A DNA stretch of 64,000 bases from Brevipalpus yothersi (Eukaryota; Arthropoda; Arachnida; Trombidiformes; Tenuipalpidae): positions 151,847-215,846 of the forward strand of contig QZCP01000623.1 of NCBI GenBank assembly GCA_003956705.1. The letters are read 5' to 3'. The notes below the pieces were generated by a model. The model was given only the letters and a program-made list of their open reading frames with translations. It was not told the DNA's origin and did not search any database. Position 1 is the first letter of the stretch, and the number at the start of each line of letters is the position of its first letter. Positions 37,019-48,400 of the stretch are shown in pieces. Made by a program: the position numbers and the translations under genes.

Positions 37019-39053
37019 ATGTCTCGATCAGAGTCTTCAGATATCCAATGGACCTTCGAACAATTGAAAGGTTTAATAGACATCCCTGACATAACTGATG
37101 GTGAGTAGTGTATATACATGTATATATATATGTTTATTGGCCATCATCAATTTGCTGCGTACTCAAGTTGACGCTTACTTATGCCTTACTGATGTCCGCG
37201 GTGTTTGTATCTATCTCCTTCAACCGTCTTGCCGGCCCTTAATGTGTGCATGAATTTTCATTTTAGGCCATCATTCCTTTTTTGTGACCACAAATTGATT
37301 GTTTCCTCTACATTTACAGCTGATATTATTTCGTGTGTCGAGTTTAATGATACCGGCGACTTGCTAGCCACAGGGGACAAGGGAGGCCGTGTTGTTATTT
37401 TCCAGCGAGATGAATCAGTAAGTTTGGACCTTGGCTTTCAATCGATGAGTGGATGATGCACAGATGTGATCAGAAAAACCTCTCAATTTATTTGCAACCT
37501 TTGATTGTCTACGATTGAGATGTTTTATCAATTCGTTTCGTCTCTCTTCTTGACTTCGCTTTTGTAGTCGAAAAAAGCAGTGCCAAGAAAAGTGGACTAC
37601 AGTGTCTACACCACATTTCAAAGTCATGAGCCTGAATTTGATTACCTGAAGAGTTTGGAAATAGAAGAGAAAATCAACAAAATAAGATGGTTGAAGCGTA
37701 AAAATCCTGCTCAATTTCTTTTGTCAACTAATGATAAAACTATAAAGTTATGGAAAATTTCGGAAAAAGAAAAGCGTATTGATGGCTATAACTTGCGTGA
37801 TGATGATGGGCAATATATGAATCCCAATTCACTCAATTCTCTCCGAATACCTGTAATCAAACCTATGGACACCGTAGTTCAAGCGAGTCCTAGACGTATA
37901 TTCGCCAACGCACACACATATCACATCAACTCCATTTCGATGAATAGTGATCAAGAAACATACCTTTCAGCAGATGATTTACGCATAAATTTATGGCATC
38001 TAGATATTACAGATGAGAGTTTTAGTAAGTAATCTTGACCACAATACTAAACTCTAGATCCTCTGACATTGGTCAAGCTCATTTTTTCCATAAACAGTTA
38101 TCTTATTCTACCATTCTTATTTCTTATTTCAGACATTGTCGACATTAAACCAGTTAATATGGAGGAGCTAACAGAAGTGATCACCGCCGCTGAGTTCCAT
38201 CCTCAGCATTGTAATTTATTTGTTTACAGTAGCAGTAAAGGTATAATAAGGCTTTGTGATATGAGAGCAGCAGCTTTATGCGATCAACATGCCAAAAGTA
38301 AGTCAATATGAACATTTTTACATTCTCAGATCGATCAATTTTCTAACCAAAATACTCTTCTCTCAATTGTTTCACAGTTTTCGAGGAGACTGAGGATCCA
38401 GCGAATCGAAGTTTCTTCTCTGAAATAATCTCTAGTATATCTGCATTAAGATTTAGCTCTACTGGGAGATATTTAATTTCTAGAGACTATCTGTCTGTCA
38501 AAGTGTGGGATCTCAACATGGATACCAGACCAGTTGAGTCTTACCTTGTTCATGAGTATTTAAGGCCTACACTTTGCAGTCTTTATGAAAATGATTATAT
38601 ATTCGATAAATTTGAATGTTGTTTCAATGGAACTGATCAGTAAGTACAGTACAAAATCTAGGTACAAACTTATCTCTTATTGTCTGCTTCAATTATCTCA
38701 CAGATACATCATGACGGGGTCTTATAACAATTTTTTTAAGATTTTTGATCGGCACTCAAAGAGAGAGGTGCTTTTGGAAGCTTCTAAAGATATTGCTCGT
38801 CCTCGCACTGTTCTTAAACCCAAAAAGGTATGAATTGTCGAGGAAGGACAGTCATGTTGCTCAATTTTTTCTCACTGATTTTTACACTTCCTGTTTTCAG
38901 GTGGCTGATGGTAGTAAGAAAAAGAAGGATGAAATCAGCGTTGAAAGCCTGGATTATGGTCGCAAAATTTTACATACTGCCTGGCATCCAGAGGAAAACA
39001 TAATTGCAGTGGCAGCAACAAATAATTTGTTCATTCTTCGAGATAAAGTTTAG
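37019..39053 (+). CDS. PPP2R2: PP2A regulatory subunit B (B55/PR55 family), complete
   Basis: B55 substrate-targeting subunit of the protein phosphatase 2A holoenzyme, orthologous to insect twins and vertebrate PPP2R2. Seven exons: 37019-37100, 37320-37417, 37568-38024, 38133-38297, 38378-38639, 38704-38827, 38901-39053. Phases all agree and give 446 aa, matching the usual 443-447. It opens MSRSESSDIQWTFEQLKG. Visible family signatures are LLATGDKGGRVVIFQ (blade 1), the SHEPEFDYLKSLEIEEKIN insertion that contacts the scaffold A subunit, FLLSTNDKTIKLWKIS, ASPRRIFANAHTYHI, YLSADDLRINLWHL, VYSSSKGIIRLCDMR, RSFFSEIISSIS, MTGSYNNFFKIFD and ILHTAWHPEENIIAVA. These form the seven WD blades. It ends IFxxKV-like (LRDKV) at TAG. 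No damage seen. The start sits next to a divergent Dscam promoter. Confidence 0.97.
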
Positions 39054-39337
39054 AAAAAAGCTAACTAAGATTGTTCGTTTTGTACACTATCTGATTCGCT
39101 TTTCCAAGCAAACAAAACTCATCGTTTCTCTCCTGCAATCACATTTTCTCTTCATCATGAGTGTGCACGGTCACTCTCTAGTTTTCCATCTTTTCCAACT
39201 TTTCCCTCTCTTTTAAAGGTTTTTTCGATTGTTCCTCTACGCTTTTTCTTGCAATACCTTCCAATCTGAACGGTAATTATCATTGCTTTCAACCTTTTGA
39301 GGATTAGATCGATGGAATGAAATATTAAGACTGAGAA

Positions 39338-39541
39338 ATGAAGAGATTGACTTTAACTCAGGATCACATTAATTTCTCCTATCATCCAATAAATGCAGAA
39401 GCTGAAAAAATTGACCAATTATTTGTTGAAAAACGACTGTTCCAGAAACTTCCAGTTGAGGATGATATTTTCAATGACTCAACGCTTACATGCTTAAGAA
39501 TTAATCGTTTTGCAAAGATTGTTCAGTCTAACCAATTTTAA
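39338..39541 (+). CDS. Unrecognised small ORF (67 codons)
   Basis: An ATG-to-stop ORF starting MKRLTLTQDHINFSYHP and ending IVQSNQF, 285 bp after the B55 stop. Composition is balanced, charged and not low-complexity (INAEAEKIDQLFVEKRLF, DDIFNDSTLTCLRINRF), unlike the surrounding chance ORFs. I recognise no family. It could be a small single-exon gene, a terminal exon, or chance ORF within the B55 3' UTR; an AATAAA lies inside it at 39388 and another at 40470. Confidence 0.35.
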   Translation: MKRLTLTQDHINFSYHPINAEAEKIDQLFVEKRLFQKLPVEDDIFNDSTLTCLRINRFAKIVQSNQF

Positions 39542-40623
39542 GTAGAATTTCAGAATATTTTTCCTCCAAAACTCACAAACCAGGTGCGGTCGAATTGCAT
39601 TTGAAAATGAATTTTCAAACCCGTTTCTAAAGGGGTAGCTGATGGAATCTTCGGAAGGAAGTTGTTTCAACTTCCAACGAATCTCTGCCTTAATGATCTT
39701 TCATGTTGAAATCGCTTCGCTTTGAGTTCGTTACTATAGCTGACGTCTAAGATACTCTCATCAAACTAGATGAGTAGTACTGAGAATGAAGTCTAAATGA
39801 TCTATCGGCCATGGTATTCTAATGTTCTTAGCGAAAAAATGATTCTTATCTTCCGTCTTCTCTGAGATTCTCCCACTGAAAGTATCAAGAGTTGGAATCC
39901 TTTGAGATGCCAATGCATAATTAGTAAAGTTGGTTTATGAATAGGAGAGAACCAAGAATTTCCTGTCTATGAATCAAACTTACAACTTGTTAGTGCATCA
40001 GGAAGTGCATAAGCTTACGGTAGGTGAAAATCTTATCAGCTATCGATCAAAAAATCAAAGGGAAAATATTTCACTCCAATCATACAATTGTTTTCTCGCT
40101 TTCTAATGGAATGGTTTCTCATACCTGATCAATCTTGCTCAAGTCTAGAAAACAACCTAAATTGAGTTCAGGAGAATTTTTCCCATGTTATCAGATATAC
40201 CACAAATTTTAAATGACAGATTTCCTTTACAGCACAATCAGTTAGCTTAATCCATTGGCCTCTAGATTTAAATCATGAATCATCCCAATTTTGGTCATTG
40301 AATCAAAATTTTGTGCATGGTGTGAATGGAAAAATTTATCTTCGTTCACACCGTAAAACTTATGAAACCATCAATTGAAACGATTTGCAGCCAGAGACGA
40401 TATTCTGACTTATCCCATATAATCTGGAAGACTCTCGCATCTAAACAACTTTTATCCTGATCATGAATGAATAAAGTGAATGGGCTGTCAATTTTTATTC
40501 CATAAAATTGCATATTCTACAAATACATGTAGCAATTTAGATGGCAAATTATGGAGAGGGAAAATTTTTTCTAGGTTTTCAACCCGAAAAAATAATTTTT
40601 TTGGCGCACTTAAAAGTATGGTC

Positions 40624-40639
40624 GCGCACCATCTAGTGG
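40624..40639 (-). promoter_or_regulatory. CTCF-like motif upstream of AP-2 alpha
   Basis: On the minus strand this reads CCACTAGATGGTGCGC. It agrees at 13 of 15 positions with the CTCF core CCASYAGRKGGCRSY. It lies about 220 bp upstream of the AP-2 alpha ATG, a fitting place for an insulator or promoter element. This is motif evidence only. Confidence 0.35.
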
Positions 40640-40859
40640 TCCTCAAAAGTATGAGGCAAAGTTCAGTTTTTTGCTTTAAAGCAACAACTCATAGAGACAC
40701 TCCTCCTTCTCAGTGAAGACTTTTTTTTCGTTTTTCACTCTCGTCCGGCAAATATTAGCCTATTTATTCAGTTTTATCTTCTGTTGGTAGTGTTGTAATT
40801 AATTAATTCATTTTTGATTATCGATTGTGGAATGTAGATAGTGGTCAATCAATTACAAA

Positions 40860-43800
40860 ATGCCAGCAGTACGTGGAGATGGTATGCGTGGTCTCGCAGT
40901 TTTCATAACTGACATTCGAAATTGTAAGTCAATATGAGTCTGGGAAGAAGAAGTATTCCACCTGTCAATATTAATTTTATTTTGATCAATTAATATACTT
41001 CTGAATCCTCTTTTGTATAGGTAAAAGTAAGGAAGCAGAAATAAAGCGTATCAACAAAGAGTTAGCCAATATAAGAAATAAATTTAAAGGGGTATGTAGT
41101 AGTAAATGTCATCACTCACTTGAAAAGCACAGCTAGTGTCAGTAGGATCAAATTTGTGTAATGAAGCTTAAACTGTCATCTTCTTGTGTCACCATTTGCA
41201 GGATAAAACTCTCGATGGATATCAGAAGAAAAAATATGTCTGCAAATTGCTCTTCATCTTCCTTCTGGGTCATGATATTGACTTTGGCCACATGGAGGCT
41301 GTTAACCTTCTTAGCTCCAACAAGTATTCAGAAAAACAAATCGTGAGTATATTTTCTCAAATCAAGACCATTTGGTTTATAATTCGCTTCCATTCTCCTC
41401 ATTCTTTAGGGCTACTTATTTATATCTGTATTGATGAACGCAAATAATGAGCTTATGAAGCTCATTATTCAATCAATCAAAAATGATCTGTCATCTCGCA
41501 ACCCAGTACATGTCAATTTAGCTCTACAATGTATAGCAAATATTGGTAGTCGTGAGATGGCTGAAGTTTTTGGCAGTGAAATTCCTAAACTACTGGTATC
41601 TGGAGAAACTATCGACGTCGTTAAGCAAAGTGCTGCTTTGTGCTTATTGAGATTACTGCGGACAATGCCCGATATGTCTCCATGTGGGGATGGGACCATG
41701 TTTCCTTCCTCAAGAATCATTCATTTATTGAATGATCAGCACATGGTTAGCTGCCTTCTTTGTTTTATCCTAATCTCTCTGATGTTATACTCATAGATCA
41801 CTCTTCTTGTTTCGTTCCTCTCAGGGTGTCGTGACAGCTTCAGTCAGTTTGATCGAGACTCTTGTCAAAAGAAATCCTGATGAATATAAGGGTTGTGTAT
41901 CGTTGGCTGTCTCTAGACTTAGTCGCGTAGTCACAGCATCCTACACAGATCTTCAGGACTATACATACTACTTTGTTCCTGCACCATGGCTCTCTGTGAA
42001 ACTTCTGCGCTTATTGCAAAATTATCCACCTCCTGAAGATCCCGGAGTCAAAGGTAGACTGAACGAATGTCTTGAAACTATCCTCAATAAAGCTCAAGAG
42101 CCACCGAAATCGAAGAAAGTCCAACATTCCAATGCCAAAAATGCAGTTCTATTCGAAGCGATCAGCTTGATCATTCATATGGATACTGAAGCCAACCTTC
42201 TGGTCAGAGCTTGTAATCAACTTGGCCAATTTCTACAACACCGAGAGACAAATCTCAGGTATTTGGCTCTCGAAAGCATGTGCTTACTCGCAACTTCCGA
42301 ATTCTCTCATGATGCTGTCAAAAAGCATCAAGACACTGTAATCAATGCTCTCAAGGTATGTGAATAATTTTTGAATTCAGCTGACTCTAATAACAATTCG
42401 ATTCTTACAGACCGAACGAGATGTTAGTGTCCGTCAGCGTGCTGTTGACTTATTGTATGCAATGTGTGATAAAACCAACGCTGAGGAAATTGTAACCGAA
42501 ATGCTCTCATACTTAGAAACAGCCGATTACTCAATCAGAGAAGAAATGGTATTTATTGAAGAGTTTCAATCCATCATCTTTTATATAACGCCTTTTCCAC
42601 ATCCTTCATTGCTATAGGTATTGAAAGTAGCTATTCTAGCTGAAAAATACGCCTCTGACTACACTTGGTATGTAGATGTAATACTGAACCTTATAAGAAT
42701 AGCTGGTGACTACGTAAGCGAAGAAGTGTGGTACAGAGTTATCCAAATTGTTATCAACCGAGAAGATGTTCAGGGATACGCTGCAAAAACAGTTTTCGAG
42801 GTAAATTGAGCTTTCATCTTTTTTGATTCCAACTCAAATATTTATCCTCTAATTAGGCACTTCAAGCCCCGGCATGTCATGAAAACATGGTCAAAGTTGC
42901 TGGATATATTCTCGGTGAATTTGGAAATCTCATTGCCGGTGACAAACGTTCCAGCCCATCGATTCAATTCCAATTATTGCATTCCAAATATCATCTTTGC
43001 TCGGTACCCACGCGAGCTTTGCTTCTGACAACCTATGTGAAATTCATCAATCTATTCCCTGAGATCAGGACTGAAATTCAAGCAGTTCTCAAGCAGCACA
43101 GCAATATAAGGAGTGCTGACGCTGAATTGCAACAACGAGCAGTGGAGTATCTCTCGCTCAGTCAAATTGCCCCGACAGATGTTCTTGCTACTGTTTTGGA
43201 AGAAATGCCTGCATTCCCTGAACGAGAATCATCTATTCTTGCTATTCTGAAGAAGAAAAAACCCGGTATGAGTGAAGCTGTTCCCGCTCCCAAAGATGGC
43301 AAAAGCTATGCTGTCAGTGCCGCAAAAGTTGTAAGTTCGACTACCAACGATCTGCTTGGTTTGAATTCCACCCCCTCACTTGGACCTCAGTCATCAGCAA
43401 GTCTTCTGATTGATGTTTTTGATAACTTCAATCCTACCCAAACTGCGACTCCACCACCTGCTGCTGCTGAGCTTTCAGGAGCGTTGATCAGCAACGAAGA
43501 AGGTTTGAAAAAATTAGTTTGCAAAAACAATGGTGTTCTCTTTGAAAACACAATCATCCAAATAGGTGTGAAATGTGAATACAAAATGAATCTCGGACGA
43601 ATTTCAATATTTTATGGGAACAAAATCAATAATCAGTTCACAAACTTTTTACCTCAAGTTATTTGCCCTGGTGACCTATCACGAGCTCTGAATATTCAAG
43701 TCAAATCTGTGGAGCCAACCATAGAAGCTGGGGCTCAAGTTCAACAAGGCCTGAATGTTGAGTGTGTGGAAGATTTCAAAGAGAGGCCCACTTTGTTGAT

Positions 43801-44209
43801 CCAGTTCTACTGTAATAATAGTCAACAGCGATTGAGTTTACAGCTTCCGATTACAATTAATAAGTTTTTCGAAGCAACGGTTATGGATGATAAAGCTTTT
43901 TTCAGTCGATGGAAGAATTTGAACAATCCTTCTCAAGAAGCTCAAAAAATATTCAAAGCAAGATATCCCATCGAACCAGACGTAGTTAAGACCAAACTTA
44001 TTGGATTTGGCATGCAATTGCTGGAAGGTATAGATCCCAACCCTGAGAACTACGTTTCTGCTGGAATTGTACACACCAAATCATTACAAGTTGGCTGTCT
44101 TCTGCGACTCGAACCAAATCTTGCTGCCCAAATGTATCGTTTAACGATTCGTTCAAGCAAAGACACTGTCTCCCAAGAATTATTTGAATTGCTGCATGAT
44201 CAATTCTAA
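40860..44209 (+). CDS. AP2A: AP-2 complex subunit alpha (alpha-adaptin), complete
   Basis: Large alpha subunit of the AP-2 clathrin adaptor, which selects cargo and recruits endocytic accessory proteins at the plasma membrane. Eight exons: 40860-40923, 41021-41091, 41202-41342, 41410-41745, 41825-42355, 42411-42548, 42618-42800, 42857-44209. Phases agree and give 938 aa. It starts MPAVRGDGMRGLAVFITDIR. The PI(4,5)P2-binding basic patch is intact (GYQKKKYVCKLLF). The trunk of HEAT-like repeats runs to about residue 620 (GHDIDFGHMEAVNLL, DLQDYTYYFVPAPWLSVKLL, HRETNLRYLALESMC, YTWYVDVILNLIRIAGDYV). The hinge is short and Pro/Ala/Ser-rich (about 625-695). The ear starts near EEGLKKLVCKNNGVLFEN and keeps FFSRWKNL of the platform site, ending FELLHDQF. 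Known insect orthologue: alpha-Adaptin. No damage seen. Confidence 0.97.
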
Positions 44210-45226
44210 TCCCGCTATCTCAAACCCTTTCTGATCAAATATGTTAGCTTGCAAGCATTCTCTTTGGAACTGTTTGGTATTCAATATCTGTATTATTTCA
44301 ATGGTCAATTCATCGATTGTGACTTCTGATTGGTTTCTGATTTTGTTAGCAAATTGAAGAGAAAAAAAATATAATATATTAGATGCTATTTAAACATCGT
44401 TTTGGGTGGACTGATACCTGTATCAATAAACAATCTAATTCTTATCTCAAATTAATTCCTCTTCTTTCCGAGCATTAAACATTGCACAATGGAGCTCATC
44501 TCTTGATTCTATGATAATCAATAATTAGCAATCAAGTTCATTGAGCAACCAGCTCATTTCCTCTTCTGTGTCGGCCAGGATATGCAATCTTTAAAGAAAC
44601 TTGATGAAAAACTTTTTCCTGATAAGCCTGATTTTATCGCGAAACTTTTTTTTCATTCCTCTTTTCCTCCTCATTATCTTTCATTGCTGGAAAGAAATCC
44701 AACTTTCATGTGGGTGTATGATAAGATGTGATAAGCGGTGTAAACTATCATCATGATCAACTTGAGTAGCTCATAAGTAGAAAGGATGAGGTAAAACGAG
44801 TGGAATTATTTTAAGATCCGGTAGTCTTGGGAATGTAGAGGCAATCGAATTGATTTAGTGTTGATAAAAGTTCTCGGTTGCAATGAGGTTGTGATTCGTT
44901 TGGAAGAAATTTAGTGAGATCAATTTCATTTAAATTTCAATATTTTTTCGATAATTTATCTGTACAACATCAAATAAACTTTAATCACAGCGTAATGAAT
45001 GTGATCAAAAAGATATGGTGGATGAAAGGCAAATACAAATCAATTTTATATATAATATTATTGCAAGATTCGAATGATGATGATATGACTTAATATATAT
45101 GTATTCACATGAAATGAAAGGCTTTGATGGTTCACTCTATCTTCATCAATTATTCAAATGCATAGGAAAACTCCAGTCAAACACTCTTATTGGTATTCAT
45201 CATTCTTATATCACAAGGAAAAACCT
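44210..45226. other. Convergent intergenic region, AP-2 alpha and CAPS 3' ends
   Basis: About 1 kb of AT-rich sequence between two stop codons that face each other; it must hold both 3' UTRs. No further coding signal seen. I did not find a clean AATAAA for the minus-strand CAPS transcript. Confidence 0.5.
44425..44430 (+). terminator. Poly(A) signal of AP-2 alpha
   Basis: A canonical AATAAA lies 216 bp after the AP-2 alpha stop codon. A second AATAAA further on near 44974 is an alternative. Cleavage sites are not determined. Confidence 0.55.
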
Positions 45227-45419
45227 TCAAAACTTCATAAAACCACCCCCAAAACCTTTTGCAATTCCTCCAATGTTCCCAGTTATCTTGGAGATATCTC
45301 CAATTTTTCCCATCACATTTTGAGTTGCGTTGGATATTCTGGACCCAATGGAATCACCTTGCTCTGAGTCCGCTCTTGATGCACCAGTGATTTTTTTCGT
45401 CGTTCCATTATGCAAATCG
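45227..45419 (-). CDS. Cadps: CAPS terminal exon
   Basis: It encodes NGTTKKITGASRADSEQ, then SNATQNVMGKIGDISKITGN and ends KGFGGGFMKF at a TGA (45227-45229). The acceptor region reads aaagcag, a tandem NAGNAG, so the exon may start at 45419 or 45422 with one extra Ser. The tail is Gly-rich and basic rather than acidic. Confidence 0.85.
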
Positions 45420-48400
45420 CTGCTTTCACGAGTGAAAAAGAAGAAATTCTAAAATTTGCGGCTCAGTGAAAGCAGAAAGTTGAACATAAGAATATCTAAA
45501 GTTACCTGTTATCCTCTTCACGAGTAGAATCACTTGTCACCGAAGCTGTAGCTTCCTCCATTTGAATCCTACTAATGACGTTTTGATAGGCTCTCGAATT
45601 CAATTTTTCCTCTTCGAAGCCTTGAAGTTCGAAGTCAGAGTACATTTTCTAGAGCATGAAAACAATTTCATAAATATAGGTAATCTGATGTGGGGAAAAA
45701 ACGTGAATTTTTCATTTAATTTCTTACTCTGACGATATGTGCAAGAGCAGATGATTGGACTGAGTGTAGTCCATGGTCTATTCTTTCGTTAAGCCAATTA
45801 GCTATCAAATTCATTTGATTAAAATACCATTGCTGAAAATAGATAAGAATTCAAATTAGTAAGAAGATTATTTCACATCCCACTCAAAACACTTACCTCC
45901 AGAACATTGAGTACCCAAAGTTCATCAGCAATTTTCTGACGTATTTGTTCAAGATTATTGCGAACGAAGTTAACATAACTTTTACCAACATCTTTTCCAC
46001 TGCTTGAAACTCCTTGTTTGTACTATAAAAATCGAGAATTAAATTTTAACTCCCTTCATCAAACCCAATTCATCATCAACTTACCGTTATCGTTAAAATA
46101 GGAGCTAAAAATGTTCCCTCATCATATCTTGAGAGTTTGGATAGGGTTGCCTCAAGAATACCAGTCAGCTATATCAGAATTGAGAGGGATCTTGAGTGGA
46201 TGTGTTGCAAAGAAGTATCAATAATTAAAGCCTACCTTTGAAATCAAACCATTTTGCATTTCACTGAGAGATCGATCAACAAATTGGTCGATTTTGCTAT
46301 GATATTGATGCTGTTTTTAAAGGATAATCAAAGTGAACCAGCAATGTTAAGATTTTAACTCTCAGATTGAAATTTTTGGCTATCAATTCACTTACCGCAT
46401 CTCCATTTTCGAAAGTACAAAGCTTCAGGGATTGATTTTTGGTTTCCAGTACAACATTGATCATCGAACACATCTCGAAGGGTAGTATGAAGTCAGTTGG
46501 ATTACCAAAACGAGCTCCTTTTTTTTCATAAGTCTGAAATGCATGGACAGTTCGATTCAAACAGGACTCTAGCATATCACAGGCCATAAGTTTGAGTCTC
46601 TTTTCAAGATGATTAGCAAAAACTTCATCAGGCCAACAAAGCTCTTTGATGAAATCTTGCAGGGCGGTGAGTTTCCAAAAAAGCTCTTCAGCAGTATCAC
46701 AACCAAGTGCCCTGAAGTAGAAAATGGAAAAATTTTAATAATTTTAACCAAAATTCTAATCTAATTGATATGTGGGTTATGGATTGGTTTGAAGGAGTGA
46801 AATTTGAGGTGTCATTAAGCTCTCTCGACTTGTATGAAACATTAATTATTCTTTTAAAAATTTTCTAGCAAATATTTATACTTCATTACACACTCTATTT
46901 CACTCATAAGCTTAGAAGGGTAACTTTCATCTACTTAATGAAAGAGGTTTCAGCATGATAAAAGCAATTAGTACAGAGTAACTCACCCTTTTTGGTCCCA
47001 TTTTTCTTTCTCAAAGCCTCTGTGTAAGCTCTGAGCTATAGAAGATTCCATCAAATCAACGTATCGGACCACTTGAGGGGCGAATGTATCTCTCAGATGA
47101 GAATGAAATCTCCCTCCACAAAGATTCTCTGGAAATAAATACAATGCTTGTAGAAAGAAGAACAAAAGGACAATCGAGATGTGGAGCTAGGAAGAAGGGG
47201 GAACTGTTCATTATGTTGTCTTGAATCAGTGGTGCCGAGATAATTTTATTTCATGAGTCGTTGGTATTCTTAGAATTGATTCTCTTTTCTTCACCTTCCT
47301 AGGCTAACATCCCAAAATCTAATAGGTTTGTTTGAGCATCTAATTCTTTGGCACTCGAGAACCGTTGCAACATTGAATAACCGAATTTTTGTTCTCCTGA
47401 ATTAAACTGAGCTGTGTACTCAAATCTACATGTTAGAATTCTGAATGAGTTTCTCCAATTTTATCATCATAACTACTCCACAATTCTCGTACGTGGAGAG
47501 GAAATTATGATCCCTGATAATATTTAGATAATTGGTTCTTATTCTGTTTCCACATTTTCCTCACAAGTTATGAGGAGATAATAATGGTACTCAGAAACCA
47601 ATCGTTATGAGCAGAAAAAAAGTGTGGAAATGATTGGTGATGATATATCTATATCAAAACACTTACCGTCAACTCGAAGGTAGTTGTTGAGAACTTGAAA
47701 TAATGGAAAACTTTCCCATGTATCAGGTAATTGTTCATCCAGAATTGTGTTCATATCCACTGCGAAAAGTGACCAAAAAATTTCACAATGTTCAACCAGG
47801 AGATCAGAAAACCAGGCAAAAGCCTATTGTGGATTGGAAAGATGGATGTGTGAAAAGCCATAGATTAGTCACAAAGTTTTCCTCTGATAAGTGTAGAAAT
47901 GGAGGCTGAACATGAAGCAATGAGTTACACTTACTGGATCCTATTTTCAAGCAGGGGGCATAGAGGAAGACAAAAGACATCACGAGCAAGCAAACAAATA
48001 GAGGATGAGTTAAAGACAGAAATTCATTTTACGACCAGGTTATCAATCTTCCAAGTGATAAGGCCACATTTCCAAAGCATTTCGACGTGAAAATCCCTTA
48101 CTAGTGGGATGAGCGTCGAAAGTGACAGGAAGATGATGCCTCTCCACCACAATACTCTTGGCTCAGAATGATAACCAGCATACAAGGGTGCTTTGGGCAC
48201 AAGAATATCACTTACAGCAAGATAATCAGAAGCATATGACGTAAACAATAGAGCTATTCTCAGAATGTCAGAATATGGGAGCAAGTTTGATGAGAGTTTT
48301 TCGATAAAAATGAGATGAAAAACAATCATCACTACGATTCTTCTCCTTCTACTGAAAGTGCTGAGAAATAATGAGCTTTTGCTCTCTAAATTCTCATTAT

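Larger units (their letters stand above)
39054..40859. other. Intergenic region between B55 and AP-2 alpha
   Basis: Apart from the 67-codon ORF, I see only AT-rich sequence. Candidate poly(A) signals AATAAA occur at 39388 and 40470. The last 250 bp before AP-2 alpha should contain its promoter, including a CTCF-like motif at 40624-40639. Confidence 0.5.
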
